Below, in pieces: positions 1 to 10,699 of a DNA stretch of 64,000 nt (position 1 is its first letter; each line of letters opens with the position of its first letter). The notes under the pieces were generated by a model. It saw nothing but the letters and a program-made list of their open reading frames with translations, was not told the DNA's origin and searched no databases. Source of the stretch: Tillus elongatus. Taxonomy: Eukaryota > Arthropoda > Insecta > Coleoptera > Cleridae. A program made the position numbers and the translations under genes. The DNA lies in NCBI GenBank assembly GCA_964006375.1, contig OZ023267.1:85297406-85361405 (forward strand), in the 5' to 3' direction.

Positions 1-383
1 GGTCTTTAACTATATTTTTCGGGTGTTGCTTCCGTAACTTTACATGGCTTGTTTTCGTTTTTTGCGTTGCCCTTTAAATGGTTGTCGATTGTCATGACTG
101 TCCGCACCGAAATCGACTTCGTTTTTGTTACGCGGCGCTGTGGACGTAGGTCACTCTCAAAGAATCCGGCCCCGTCATTCGTGCCGGCCAACTTCTATCT
201 ATAAAGGCATACCGCAATGACCACACCACTTTCAGAGGTGCCACGGCAGTGTATGTTCAAACAAATATTGACCACCTTTTTCTCAGTTCCTTGTTTACGC
301 AGTGCAGCTGCAGACAAGTCAGGTTGTTTTATCGGTTTTTCACGTATACCTTTTTGTGTAAAATGGACTTTGGAGTCACATTC
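1..383 (-). repeat. H2B cassette upstream flank, cut by the window edge
   Basis: This is the same sequence as 12058-12440, where it lies immediately upstream of a minus-strand histone H2B pseudogene. The window therefore starts inside the promoter-side flank of a sixth H2B cassette whose coding part is off the left edge. Related copies occur at 26340-26530 and 36290-36510 (opposite orientation), 47555-47830 and 62860-63190. The stretch ends with CATTC (379-383), the copia target sequence. Short open frames here are not conserved as proteins and look non-coding. Confidence 0.75.
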
Positions 384-599
384 TGTTATGAATAAATAAC
401 TATTTGTTGAGAGAGTGACAATGTGTATTAACATAAAATAGCAAACAGAAATATACAGAAAGAAGTAATTATAATAAACAGGACTCTTCACTCTACTACT
501 TACACCATCTTACTACTATTATTACTACATAGTTGTCAACCTAACCAAACAGAAATTCCCTAGCAGGGTTGCCAACTTGAATATACAAACTTATTAACA
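384..599 (-). repeat. copia-type LTR (3' LTR, minus strand)
   Basis: A 216-bp LTR. Read on the minus strand it starts TGTTAATAAG and ends TTCATAACA, the TG...CA termini of LTR elements. It matches 12441-12656 and, with several substitutions and a small indel, 22261-22479. The G-rich tract just inside it (plus strand tcccccttc at 600-608) has the position and composition of a polypurine tract, which identifies this as the 3' LTR of a minus-strand element. Confidence 0.85.
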
Positions 600-1175
600 T
601 CCCCCTTCAAACCTGCAAAGAATTGTTGTTTTACACTCTTAAATTAAGTTCTTTAACAAATTTATTAAACTTTATACAACTTAAAGATTTGGTAAACACA
701 TCAGCTAACTGTTCGTTAGTACAAATATAATCCAATTTTATAATTCCCTTATTAACTAGGTCTATTATAAAATGTATTTTCACATTAATATGTTTGCATC
801 GTTTATTATTTTCAAAATTCTGTAATAATGGAATTGTACTTTGATTATCTTCATACAATGTGAAAGGCAGTGTAAAATGAATCTCTAAATCACTTAACAC
901 ATGTTTTATGTGCAAAAGTTCACAAGATGCTGCAGATACTGCTACAAATTCTGATTCAGTACAATGTCACAATGGACTGTTTTTTGGAACTCCATGAAAT
1001 TAAGTTATCAAAAAGTTTGAAGCAACTGACGGATTTTCGATCATTAATATCATTTACCCAATCTGCATCAGAATAACCTGCTAAATCACTATAAGACTTA
1101 CAGAAATACAATTTATAATTTAATGTTGATTTTAGGTATTTCAGGACTCTTAGCAAATGTTTTAAATCAGTATCT
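600..1175 (-). pseudogene. copia Pol C-terminus (RT end and RNase H)
   Basis: Two minus-strand frames join across a frameshift near 916-956. The upstream part contains SYSDLAGYSDADW and a KLFDNLISWSSKKQSIV segment. The downstream part contains LYEDNQS, KHINVKIHFI and ADVFTKSL. These are hallmark blocks of Ty1/copia RNase H: the D-A-D-W, EDN and HIxxxxHF motifs. The copia sequence stops near 1170-1176, where it is fused inside a polinton-like ATPase fragment; upstream RT sequence is absent. The copy at 12688-13232 is almost identical. Confidence 0.85.
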
Positions 1176-1825
1176 TTAAGAACAGCCATCATAATTTGTT
1201 TGTTTTGCCAAAATCCACCACAAAGGATTTTGAACTTTCATGTTTTTCATATTTCATATTTAGTTCATTGATCGTTGTTGCCCTTACTTGGTGAAATTGT
1301 GCCACACTACTGGCTTCACAGTGAATCCAGAGAAGTTATCTCCAGTCTGTATTATCATATTGTTTAAATAAAACTGTGATGTTAGCATTATCACGCTCCA
1401 ATTCTTTCGGACACAAGTAAAAACTGTCAATATCTTAATATCTACAAAAATACGATCCTATTTTATCTTGCTTATCACAGGCTACGTCATCTAATATAAA
1501 AAACGAATTGCCCTTTGCATATGCTGGATCTAATATTTCTAGGCTTTCACTGTATGGATAACACCTTTTGTAGCACAAAATACCTCCTTTAAAATGTCAT
1601 ATTTAGGCTGATATATAAAGGCTTTCAGTATACGTATACGTTTTCAAATTTTAAGCCGTTTGGACCAACCAACAAACTTAACATAATATTTGTTAACCAT
1701 AACCGCTTGGACCACATATCAAACATCTAACTGAGGTTGGTAAAAGAAGTCCATGTCTTTGCTGTTTGGTGATGATGATGTGGTAACAACATCAACTATT
1801 TGTGACTGTTGGCTTTTGAGTGTTT
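1176..1825 (-). pseudogene. Polinton-type FtsK/HerA packaging ATPase fragment
   Basis: Read on the minus strand, this contains TSVRCLICGPSG (Walker A region), then GPNGLKFENVYVY and a degraded Walker B block. It is collinear with 29283-29995, where FILDDVASDKQDK is legible. Such ATPases package DNA in polintons and related viruses. The Walker A lysine codon is destroyed (GGT-TAA in place of GGT-AAA), and the same lesion is present in the other two copies. An unrelated palindrome-bearing insert interrupts it around 1262-1360. Its start codon is lost and its 3' end is fused to copia. Confidence 0.6.
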
Positions 1826-1917
1826 TACAATACGCATCGTTAACTAAACTAAAACTTTGTACGACTGCTACATCCTATATAAATACGCAGATATATCATA
1901 CCTCATTAACAGTATAA

Positions 1918-2096
1918 ATGTTGGTGTGTCAAGGTGAAGGTGTTGTTGACAAGTCATCAAAAAATTACTTATTGAGCTGCACGTACTTGGTTATCAGTTT
2001 TGTGGTCCAGTCACTAAACGTACAGAACGTTTCACGAGACATAATTAACGCATCAATAATCTAGATCGTGCTTGTCTCTCGACAAGCACGATCTAG
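1918..2096 (+). pseudogene. Phospholipase A2-like (parvovirus VP1u-type) domain fragment
   Basis: ELHVLGYQFCGP followed by TKRTERF matches the start of the PLA2-like domain known from parvovirus VP1 and present in many polinton/adintovirus-like elements (calcium-loop region YxxCGPG). A frameshift separates the MLVCQGEG start from this block and an in-frame TAA follows RHN. The domain is cut off at NLDRACL, before the catalytic His-Asp, exactly where a fold-back palindrome begins. It diverges from the ATPase fragment to its left, as it does at 29013-29288. Confidence 0.6.
2061..2096. repeat. Fold-back hairpin at the PLA2 break
   Basis: Perfect 16-bp arms (2061-2076 and 2081-2096, starting ctagatcgtgcttgtc) flank a 4-base loop. 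The right arm is an inverted copy of the coding sequence just before it, so the PLA2 gene ends in its own mirror image. The same break occurs at 14119-14154 and 29013-29048. Confidence 0.85.
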
Positions 2097-2640
2097 GGGA
2101 TTGATATTGTATAATCATGATGCATACCGAAACTATAATACTTATAATGTGGTCACTTATGTTTACAATTTTTAAATAAAAGACTTGAACAGTAGTATCT
2201 GTGTTTCAGTCATTGCGCGTACGCTTACTTTCAATAGCTCTTACGACCCGCATTATTTCGCATATAAATGTAAACATCATCGGCAGAATTCAGTACCCGT
2301 GACGTTTCAAGGTGATGAGATCATTGTGATATTAAAATTGACACAGAGACCACCATATTATGTAGATTATTAATACTTGCAATGAAGCCGCCCCAGCATC
2401 AATATCTTTCCTACCTGCAGCGAAGAGGATTCTATCTTGGGAGCACATACAGTATCTAGATTCATGTTAAGCAAACTACATATATGCACTGACCCTGTGA
2501 ACGACGAGTCAATCAAAGGGAAAGAAATACACATTTAGGCTTCTCAAACCAGTTCGTTTTCCATAATAATATCTGTGATTCCGCAATCAACCAACAAGAT
2601 ATTTTTTACCTTTGGTGTTCCGCTGTTTTACTAATAAATG
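2097..2640 (+). pseudogene. Penton-like minor capsid C-terminus and degraded capsid-region sequence
   Basis: The frame at 2185-2373 ends with VTFQGDEIIVI then LKLTQRPPYYVDY and a stop. It is collinear with the more complete minus-strand version at 28235-28980. The family resembles a minor capsid or penton-like protein that I associate with insect polinton-like elements; this is recognition from memory and unverified. The rest, to 2640, aligns by eye with 27830-28230 and is too broken to read. Confidence 0.4.
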
Positions 2641-3232
2641 GCAGTATTGAGACGATTGGCACGATTGGAGATGTACAAGTAACATCTAATGCAGCAACCC
2701 GATTAGTTAACATGTTAGAAATGCTTGTATAGTTACAGCAATTCGAACACTTTTGGAAGCAAGAGCTATAATTCAAGCCGGGTGGCGTCCTACTACATAA
2801 AATACAATGCTGAAGGATGGTCGTTTTTGCTACTGCATACCTCCTTGCTACTTCTGTAATATTTTCAAAGACTATAGAAACGTGTTTTTTCAGTTAATTG
2901 CTGCTAAAGCCCAGAGCGAAAGAAATTGCTTTATTTTGATTGGAGCAGTCGACACAGATAAAGCATTAAAGTTACATTGATTACATGGCGCTGCAGGTGA
3001 AACTTGTCTACCCCAGCGAAGTTATACAGAAATAATTTTTACAGTCGATTGCCACAAATAAAAAGCTCCTGGAACCATATAGAAAATGGGAATGCATTAC
3101 TAAATCAGAATAATTCAACGAAAGGCTTGTGGTCCATCAAGACATGCTCAAAGACCAGCCGACCTAGATTTCGTATTGTAAGATTTGAAACGGATCGATA
3201 CAATAACGTTAAAAATACATTATAGATTTAAG
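2640..3232 (+). pseudogene. Double-jelly-roll major capsid protein-like fragment (N-terminal and middle part)
   Basis: Broken frames read NAEGWSF, KAQSERNCFILIG, VDTDKALK and then NNSTKGLWSIKTCSKT, RPRFRIVRFETDRYNNV. The segment around PYRKWE(M)...GLWSIKT...RPRFVIV.FQTDR is a conserved core of polinton/adintovirus-type major capsid proteins in insect genomes. The capsid sequence breaks off after DRYNNVKNT and is replaced by errantivirus sequence at about 3240. Homologous capsid pieces occur in at least six other places in this window. Confidence 0.5.
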
Positions 3233-3239
3233 ACTTGAG

Positions 3240-3400
3240 TGTTATAATCCACTCCTAGGATTTGATTGGGTACTTCCATAGGCCAATAAGTTTCGTTTTC
3301 GACCTTATACGGAATCAGGGCGACTTTTATTAGCATAAATTACGTTACCTCTGTCATTGTGAAGTAGCTGTATAGATGAACGACCCAGCTTTGTTATTGT
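3240..3400 (-). pseudogene. Errantivirus Env fragment
   Basis: On the minus strand this matches 44100-44250, which reads HNDTGNVIYTNKSHPDSV and then YWSMEVPKQILGVDYNTQ across frames. I read it as a piece of the ectodomain of an insect errantivirus envelope. It is inserted between two parts of the capsid-like gene. No complete domain survives. Confidence 0.4.
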
Positions 3401-3690
3401 GATATTCCAAACGGATTGATAGATAACGTTAGAAAAACATCAACAACTTTGATCATGTAGGAATTCGATATATAAGGCTCCACTTAAATTCTCAACGAAT
3501 CCCCACAGAAGGCAAATAGAAACGTGACTGAATTTCAACTCGCATATGTTGGTAGAGAACTCCAACCTACCTTGGATTACAAAACTTTTGAAAAATATCC
3601 CATGTTTTTATTTGATTGCTCCAAGTACAGGAATCCAAAAATCCATCTACGGTAGATATCAAATTCGAAATGAAAAGGGTTTAATTTATT
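3400..3690 (+). pseudogene. Capsid-like C-terminal fragment
   Basis: Pieces readable here include IDERPSFVIVIFQTD and, after a degenerate stretch, HMLVENSNLPW and PCFYLIAPSTGIQKS. They correspond to the C-terminal part of the capsid protein seen better at 33339-33460 (NQVNYIERSYVG-like, then YPMFV). The sequence then switches to a satellite-C monomer at about 3690. Confidence 0.45.
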
Positions 3691-3732
3691 TGGACCGGAC
3701 AGATTTTCCTGGAAAATTAGCAAGGAAAATCT
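3690..3732. repeat. Dispersed half-monomer of the palindromic satellite C
   Basis: The bases ggtttaatttatttggaccgg and the inverted pair agattttcctgg / ccaaggaaaatct-like sequence (3701-3732) match one of the two palindrome centres of the array at 53060-54180. It joins directly to Helentron-like sequence on its right. Confidence 0.6.
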
Positions 3733-4193
3733 TTCTTGTAAATAAGACCCTCCTTTCGTTGCTCTTTTCGGACAAAAAATACTAATGCAAAGCTCATCTA
3801 CAATGTCTGGATTTAGGAAGGATAAAGGAATCTCTAAAGTTCTTCCAAAGCAGAAGACTGGAGACGTTGTGAAAAGTGCAATTAATTATATTGCATTTGC
3901 TAACAGGCCTGTAAAAATGACGCTGAACTTTACACAATATTATGCATCTTACATGACTATAATTTTCGAAAACGTTCAGTCTTTAAATGCCAATGTAAAG
4001 GATATTTTTGCAGATGAGTGCCATTTAAAAGCATCGATTATACTACTTATTTAAACTTCGACAACTCAGCAGGATGATATTCAGATACCTGGCCATGTTA
4101 CAATTTACATATCTGATGTAAAGAGCATGGTGCTGCGATATACATCAAGAATGATTTAAAATCAGATGAATTTAAAATGTTGTCAAATTCCAC
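3733..4193 (+). pseudogene. Helentron-like endonuclease N-terminal fragment
   Basis: The frame 3785-4054 reads FANRPVKMTLNFTQYYASY, then IIFENVQSLNANVKDI and DECHLKAS. Beyond a stop it continues as STTQQDDIQIPGH and then [15 protein letters not shown] sequence. This is the start of an AP-type (EEP) endonuclease domain of the kind fused to Helentron proteins: the N-V-Q-S-L block followed by a catalytic ETW-like region, here degraded. It runs into the microsatellite at 4194. Confidence 0.55.
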
Positions 4194-4689
<496 letters not shown>

Positions 4690-4690
<1 letters not shown>

Positions 4691-5230
4691 TCATCCTGCT
4701 GAGTTGTCGAAGATTCAAAAGTTGTATAATCGATGCTTTTAAATAGCACTCATCTGCAATAATATCCTTCAAATGTGACTTTAAAGACTGAACGTTTTCG
4801 AAAATTATAGTCAAATAAGATGGATAATATTGTGTAAAGTTTAGCGTTATTTTCACTTTTCACAACGTCTTCACTCATCTGCTTTGGAAGATCTGTAGTG
4901 ATTCCTTTATCATTCCTTAATCGAGAAATTGTAGATGGGCTTTGTATTTATATTTTTTGTCCGAACGGAGCACCGAAAGGTGGAACGGCAGCAGCACGTT
5001 CGTTAGATAATGCAACAATTTAGGTATTTCCGCCGAACGAAATATGTTAATTTTTGTGTTGTTGGACCACCCTTAATCGTTAGTGACCGAACACCTGCAC
5101 AAGAATATAAGCAGAGTTGTAGATGTAAGATATTTAAAATTATATATCCTCTGATGACGGTAACTTGGTTAGTGCAAGTCAGGTTTTTTAAATATATTGT
5201 AGTCATTTGAGTTGTCCAAGTACACTTGTC
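4690..5230 (-). pseudogene. Helentron-like endonuclease fragment, inverted copy
   Basis: The minus-strand frame 4482-4856 contains LNFTQYYPSYLTIIFENVQ, LKSHLKDIIADECYLKAS and a degraded continuation. Together with 3733-4193 this makes two endonuclease starts facing each other across the microsatellite and gag pieces. Upstream bases to 5230 match 30740-31000 and 35200-35460, a conserved untranslated or highly decayed part of the same element. Confidence 0.55.
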
Positions 5231-6054
5231 TTCATAATAGCATCTGGTTCTTTATTATTTTAGTTTTATAGCTTTCCAGCTTATCTACATTTAAGCCACC
5301 TAGTTTGTGTCATTTACTTAGTTCACATTCACTTTTGATGATATTTTGAGTGCCGGGCACTATGACTTTGACTTCATTTGGTATATTTTTAATTAAGGTA
5401 TCGAATATATTTGATGGATAAACATTTTTATAGTGAGCAATAGGCAGGCATGTATGGTTTTATGTATGTTTACTAGGCGATGTCGGCTTCTTTCAGTTCT
5501 GCAATGATTAACTGAATTTCGTTGTTATGAGCATTATTATCAAGTTGTTGGTGCTGATTTTTTTAATTTACATTCTGAATTATAGGTTCGGTCTATTGTT
5601 TTTTGTTAAGAGGTGTGTCGTAACCAAAACGGTGAGGAGTTGAGGACGTTCCGCTCATAGATTTGTCATTCGTTTTATTAGAAATCGATACTTTTCCGAG
5701 AAAGCGTTAGTTCGCCCATTGGCATCGTATTTAACTTTATGAGCACTGTTTGATTCTAGAATATCTCTATAGTGTTGAAGATTGTCATAAGCATATGCCT
5801 TAAGTCTGCATAAAAACTAATTTTAACAAACCATCTATTTGGGGATATCTCATTTTATCTGGTTAAATTTCATTATTAATGAAGTCTAGGTGTTTGTATA
5901 AGTAATACAAAGCTTCATCATTGTTATGTCTATCAGGTTTAAGCATTAAGTGTTTCTTTCGAATGTTTTCAGTAGAATTTGTTGTGTGCTGTACTAAAAT
6001 CTTTTCTTAATATTTTTCTCTTGTCCATCACGTCCATAACGCTAAAGTTTTTTA
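5230..6054 (-). pseudogene. Uncharacterised polinton-associated ORF, multiply broken
   Basis: Minus-strand blocks include NNAHNNEIQLI-type sequence (about 5460-5560), NAFSEKY / AYAYDNLQHYRDIL-type sequence (about 5680-5800) and a start resembling MDV..KYQ.KD (about 6020-6050). The same blocks occur at 34318-34920 in the same order. They recur beside capsid-like genes in this window, so I take them as one polinton-associated gene of unknown function. Many frameshifts and stops are present. Confidence 0.4.
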
Positions 6055-6116
6055 TGTCAAACAAGTTGTTTGTTTCAAACAAGTTGTTTGTTTCAAACAA
6101 GTTTTTTGTTTCAAAA
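6055..6116. repeat. 21-bp short tandem repeat, 3 units
   Basis: The unit caaacaagttgtttgttt plus three bases is repeated about three times and is itself nearly palindromic. It sits just upstream of the start of the minus-strand polinton-associated ORF. The same array is at about 18090-18150. Confidence 0.75.
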
Positions 6117-6244
6117 AGTCGGTTGTTGGTCTGAGGTAAACCACTTATTAGTTGTTTACTGTCCTAAGAGATACAAACTGTTTGGCGGTTTAAGGTATAC
6201 TAGCTTCGAGTTGGTTGTACGTATATCTATCTATTGTTAGTTGT

Positions 6245-6335
6245 CTATCACGACAGCTGTTGGACAGCTGTGCGTCTAACACTACATCTGTTAGACAGAT
6301 ACTAGTTTGACAGAACAGCTGTTAATTATTGAGAT
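6245..6335. promoter_or_regulatory. CAGCTG-rich palindrome cluster between divergent polinton-like genes
   Basis: Several copies of acagctgt/ctgttagacag occur within 90 bases. They sit between a minus-strand polinton-associated ORF and a plus-strand capsid-like fragment. Equivalent clusters lie at the same place in the other divergent pairs (18279-18369, 24470-24560 degraded, 32805-32935, 34075-34165). A shared bidirectional promoter or operator is inferred from position only. Confidence 0.45.
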
Positions 6336-6759
6336 TCGGTACTCAATAATTCAGCTAAAGGCTCGTGGTCAATTAAGACTTCCTCAAACACTGAACGATC
6401 TAGATTTATTATTATGAGATTTCAAACGGTTCGATACAATAACGTTAGAAAATACATCAACGTTAGAATATACATTCCAGATATACGACTTCACTTAATT
6501 TCTAAACAAATCCCCACAGCAGGTATGAATTTGAACTTTAACCAAGTAAATTAAATCGAACGTTTGTATGTTGGTAGAGAACCTAAACCTACCTCGTATT
6601 AGAAGCCCTTTACAAAATATTCCATGTTTGTATTTGATTGCTCCAGGTAGAGCGATTTCATAAAGCAAGCTCCAGTGGATATCAAATCGGAAATCGAAAA
6701 TACTTACAACTTTCTCAATCACACGAAATGTTTAGGCGTCTGTGTGGGAGAGTAGGCAC
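6336..6759 (+). pseudogene. Capsid-like protein fragment (middle and C-terminus)
   Basis: Blocks such as LKARGQ (for KGLWSIKT), LRLPQTLNDLDLLL and, in other frames, NQVN, YVGREPKP and SSSVDIKSEIENTYNFLNHT, TKCLGVCVGE are readable. They follow the order seen in the capsid copies at 32935-33460 and 23710-24070. The last block looks like the end of the second jelly roll, and it is interrupted by the fold-back at 6702-6843. Confidence 0.5.
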
Positions 6760-6843
6760 TCAGTGAATTATTACAAATTCTCTGGGTGCCTACTCTCCCA
6801 CACAGACGCCTAAACATTTCGTGTGATTGAGAAAGTTGTAAGT
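6702..6843. repeat. 58-bp perfect fold-back palindrome
   Basis: The left arm 6702-6759 and right arm 6786-6843 are exact reverse complements, with a 26-base loop. The left arm is ordinary coding sequence of the capsid-like gene, so the right arm is an inverted copy of it made at the break. The identical structure is at 18736-18877. Confidence 0.9.
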
Positions 6844-7420
6844 GGTTATCAACATTATATGTTCAAGACACAGAAAACGTTAGGTTTATTGATTGCAGAT
6901 ATAGTTAAACAAATCAAGTTTCTACAAGGAACACAGCAGTGTTTGGATTATGATTGTGGTACCGTTAAGATGAATATATTTCCGACTGTGACTAATTTCT
7001 GAGCGAAGTATCGGGTATTAAATGCTCCCCAGATGCTGTGATAGTTTGATCGTTGTTGCGCTTATGATTTGATCAATGTATGCCGGTGAAAGAAAGTTGG
7101 TTCACATGTATGTTTAGCCGGCTTCTATGATGATGTGTAAGTTCATCTAGATATCGATCAGCTATCTGATAAACATTCAATATGTGAATCTTTAATGAAT
7201 TCTTATCTACTGCTTTGTACCATGGTTCATGTTGTTGATGGCTTCCAGATCTTGATTCAGTTTGGACTCTAACTGCCTTGGTGTGCGGTATATCCTCTTC
7301 CCTGCATCATTGAATCTTGATAGTGATTGCAGCAACAGCCGCGTTTGTCTATCTGATTTTCGAGTTTTTAATTTATTTAGGTAATATAATTCGATTGTTT
7401 ATTTAATCTATTTAATGTAC
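6844..7420. pseudogene. Errantivirus-derived fragments, mixed strands
   Basis: 6850-7010 reads in the plus direction as GLLIADIVKQIKFLQGTQQC, then LDYDCGTVKMNIFPTVT, which looks like envelope ectodomain. 7010-7420 is the reverse complement of 43690-44100, an unassigned errantivirus segment between integrase and env. The two parts were therefore inverted relative to each other. Nothing intact remains. Confidence 0.4.
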
Positions 7421-7818
7421 ACAGTTTGTAGTGACTTCTCAAGCCGCTGGTATTAACGTATACAACAACGAAATCAAACCGATTATCGAAGAATTGAATG
7501 AAGTAGGTGTTATATAAACAGACAGAGTTGCGTGTTTTTAATTACTTTCATCATGCAGATCGAAAAATTCTGAGTTTCTGAAAATAATTTAAAACATCTA
7601 AACATAATTGTTCATTTCCGGAAACTACAAGTGGGGATTTTTATTCACAAAACCATCAATTGTGTAACAATGGCGAAAACCTGTTACGGCTGCTATGGAA
7701 AATTCGCAAGCTTTACCTGATTATGCAGATATTATCAAAGCTACTAGTCTTCACAGAAAAGAGAAAGAACGTTGAATAGGTTATTCAACCAAAATACGTT
7801 TCAAGGTGTTGAATGTAA
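7421..7818 (+). pseudogene. Polinton-associated ORF pieces (IIEEL block and MENSQA block)
   Basis: 7440-7517 reads QFVVTSQAAGINVYNNEI then KPIIEELNEVGVI, followed by a stop. The same C-terminal block is found at 34770-34920 and on the minus strand at 41290-41400 and 41830-41990. 7694-7780 reads MENSQALPDYADIIKATSLH and RKE. The order is scrambled relative to 41100-42211. The last 20 bases belong to the fibre-like gene. Confidence 0.45.
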
Positions 7819-8060
7819 GGTCGACAACGAAACCTATTGGTCTATGGAATTACCCAACCAAATCATAGGAGTGGATTATAACACGCAGCATCCCAATCTC
7901 CAAGAATCTATATGTGTGTTCCCTAGCTAAGAAGCAAGAAAAGGAACCACAACTGCATAATAGATGAGATATACCAGAGGGAAGACAAAACCACGTATCC
8001 AATCCATCACCAGAAAGTCAAGTCCACAATCTGGAAACAACTGTATGCGCATACCTAGGG
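7819..8060 (+). pseudogene. Errantivirus Env fragment after the duplication break
   Basis: At 7818 the sequence leaves the shared block and jumps to env-like sequence homologous to 44185-44440, where an open frame reads CIIDKIYQREDKTTF and HYQKVKSTIWKQLYA. In the sister copy the block instead continues normally into the fibre-like gene at 19849, so this junction is derived. Confidence 0.5.
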
Positions 8061-8714
8061 TTAGGAATATATAATAATTTTATTTTGATTGTTTATAATT
8101 AGTGAAATCGATATTATATATATTATATAATCAATACAATTAAGAAACATTAAAGTAAAGCAATGTCAAGTAGGAAATAGGTCAAGCCCGACACGTAATT
8201 ATTGACATTGAATTGATATCATCACTTGGCGTATTAACAAACAAATACACCAGATTGAAATGTTATATTCATTGATTGTTGTTGCCCTTACTTAGTGAAA
8301 CTTGTTCATACTGCATACAGACTTGGAGAATACTTCTCTGGCATCACAGTGAAGCCAGAGAAGTATTCTCCAAGTCTGTATGAAATGTTATTGGTTGAAA
8401 ATTTCCTTGTGAAATGCTGACGATGTTTATTTATTGTTGAGAATTAGTTAAGTAAATCTAGATATATAAATGTTTGTAAATATGAAAAGAGGGACTTTGT
8501 GTATAATTATTAAAGGTTAAACATTGTTATAATATGGTTCTCTAGTTTCAGTTTAAATTCAGTGCTTCTGCTGAAGGAGTCGTTTCGTTAGGTGCTGACC
8601 TAACGAAACGACTCCTCCGCTCCCATATTAATGTGCTAAGATATGAGCGAAACTAATATATATGTCCAGTAGTAATCTTGATATATATTTTTATATTATT
8701 TATATATGTATATA

Positions 8715-8719
<5 letters not shown>
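8061..8719. repeat. Errantivirus LTR/UTR-side sequence with two hairpins
   Basis: The sequence is collinear with 44450-44935. Compared with that copy it carries two extra perfect hairpins: 8314-8382 (29-bp arms, 11-base loop, catacagacttgg...) and 8575-8616 (19-bp arms, 4-base loop, aggagtcgtttcg...). The first is related to the inverted-repeat element at 24783-25016. No coding sequence is recognisable. Confidence 0.55.

Positions 8720-8796
<77 letters not shown>
8720..8796. repeat. (TA)n microsatellite
   Basis: About 77 bases of uninterrupted TA. It marks the outer edge of the composite module: homology to 31390-39058 (inverted) ends at the corresponding TA tract at 38960-39058. Confidence 0.97.
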
Positions 8797-8799
<3 letters not shown>

Positions 8800-9190
8800 G
8801 ATGACATCCCCGCTGTAATCACATTTTAATAACACCTCTTTATATACCTTTTCAGGATAACACCTTTCGCGAGTTAACTTTCTTGTTAACACACTTGAAT
8901 TTTTAAAAGAATTTATTGATTATAGTTACACACAATACTTATGAATAATAATAAAAATGACAAGTTGTTTACCCATCCATGAATAGTCTATTCTAATTGC
9001 GCTGCATTAATCCATTCGTCAGAGACCTTGGGTGTTGAATCGGGATTTGTAGTTCTTATATACAACGTATATAAGAGGTGGCCATCGTTATCCCCTCCAT
9101 CCTTTAGAGAACGAAGCCTATGGTTCGTACGAATAGTCATCGGGAAGTGGTTGGTTTGGAATCAGCAGTTTTTTTTTTGACTTCTGCAAG
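8797..9190 (-). repeat. Errantivirus 3' LTR-like segment
   Basis: Minus-strand sequence downstream of an env tail, present in four places (38410-38955 inverted, 45050-45480, 59530-60110). It contains caataaattc, a plausible polyadenylation signal, in the conserved tract preceding aattcaagtgtgttaac. LTR borders cannot be fixed because no second LTR with a duplicated target is visible. This copy lacks an internal segment present at 45200-45420. Confidence 0.45.
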
Positions 9191-10680
9191 ATGTATCTTG
9201 AAGTTATTGTGATTATTGTTTTTACTATCACGATGTATAGTATAATTGTCCATACACTAGGGTGGTCCATGGGCAAATTGATGGTTCCTGGAATTCTGAC
9301 ATTGATTTATTGTAACTGGGATTTGATATTGTTCAAATCGTGCAGTGGAACATTTTCTAATTTTAATTCTGGTAATTTGTCTGGGAAGATGGGTGCTTTA
9401 TTTCTTACCAATTCTATGGTTGGGAGATTGAATGAATCTTGTGTTTCCGATGCCATTTGTACTGAGCTGAATCTTTCGTTATTGATGATAAGTTGATATT
9501 TGGGTTTCAGAGTCGTCAATAATCATATTTTGGTTTCTTAGGAGCTAAGTTTGATCTTCGTTTCTCTGGTGTCACTATTATGTTTTGTGTATTGCCATAT
9601 TTAGAGACTGTTGTTTTTGTTATTTTGACGAGTTCTTGTTTGCAATTGTTTTTTTGTTTCTGAATGTTGATCAGTTTAATTTTCCATGGGTTGTTGTTGT
9701 TTAGTGCTGTCGGATAATCATTTTCACAAAAGTATGTTTGGTCTTTTAGATTCCTACACTTTTAGTCTCTGTAAACGTAGTGTTTGCGCTAAGGATTAGG
9801 TACTTGTTTCTAGCGTCAATCATTTTAAAGTTATACGGATATTTAGGGACTGGTAATGCATAGAATTGATAATAAATACAGTCTGGTTTGTCTACTAAAG
9901 GTATATCTATTTGGAATATAATTTTAAAGTCAATTTTAACTGTTTTTATTTTAAATATTTTTTCGTAAAGTGAAATGTCGGATTTTGTTATTAATCTTGA
10001 TTTTGAGATATGGTTTTCAATGGTTTCTAATTCTCTTGATATTAACTTTGGTTTCAGTATGGACGTATGATACGTGTATAATTTTGAAAATGTAATTGCG
10101 TTTTCTGTTAATATCATATTTCGTACATTGTTTAACACATAACTGATATGTGTGAGTAATTCCAAATGTTTTACTCTATGAAAATTCGTTAGCTGGTCGC
10201 TTTTTAGACTATCTATTTTCCAAATCGTTTATTCTCGCTACTATGGCTTCTTGGTTATGGTTCAGGTTGTCTATTGTTTTATTAAACTCTGCTATAGCAC
10301 TTATCATTAGTGATGTTTGTGACCTAAAAAGTTGATGTACTTGATTTTGATCTTTTCTCAAAATTTCGAGAGCTTTATATATTCTGTTGCCGCCATCCGC
10401 ATCTAAGTTCCCAGTTATTGATCTGAATATAGATCCTAGTCTGTTCTAATGAAGAGAGTAGGTATATTTACCTCCTTTGTTCCTAATTGTTGTTGGAAAT
10501 GTTAGATAAAATGTGTCATAAATATTGCTAATGATGAAATTAATGGTTAACATAAAAAAATTATATTCCAACTTGCACTCTGCATTCATTACGCTTAGTA
10601 TATTGTCGAAGTAAGTTTTTAGTCCGTTAAAGTCGTCGTATAGTTTTCTCAAGTATGTATATGAATCATTATCCATTATT
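9191..10680 (-). pseudogene. env: Errantivirus envelope (baculovirus F-like) pseudogene
   Basis: Read from 10680 leftwards: YLRKLYDDFNGLKTYFDNIL, then FPTTIRNKGG with a degraded basic cleavage region, LGSIFKSITGNLDADGG-type fusion-peptide region, EFNKTIDNLNHNQEAIVARI heptad region, and FYALPVPKYPYNFKMI. A Cys-containing block CRNLKDQTYFCEN follows, then a hydrophobic segment near 9190-9250 (ILYIVIVKTIITITSRYI) that would be the membrane anchor. This order fits the F-type Env of insect errantiviruses. Frameshifts and stops break it at several points. It is the most complete env remnant here together with 60110-61530. Confidence 0.65.
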
Positions 10681-10699
10681 CGTTCTCTGAAAAGGCTTG

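Noticed and set aside
6..191. 61-codon frame repeated in the H2B upstream flank (12063, 36323, 47565)
   Set aside because: No ATG in most copies, variable frame and position upstream of H2B; better explained as promoter-side flank.
195..491. 98-codon frame spanning the copia LTR and H2B flank
   Set aside because: It crosses the LTR boundary, so it cannot be an ancestral gene.
5003..5210. Overlapping frames on both strands (also 17046-17253)
   Set aside because: They lie in decayed Helentron-associated sequence and have no motif or conservation beyond the duplication.
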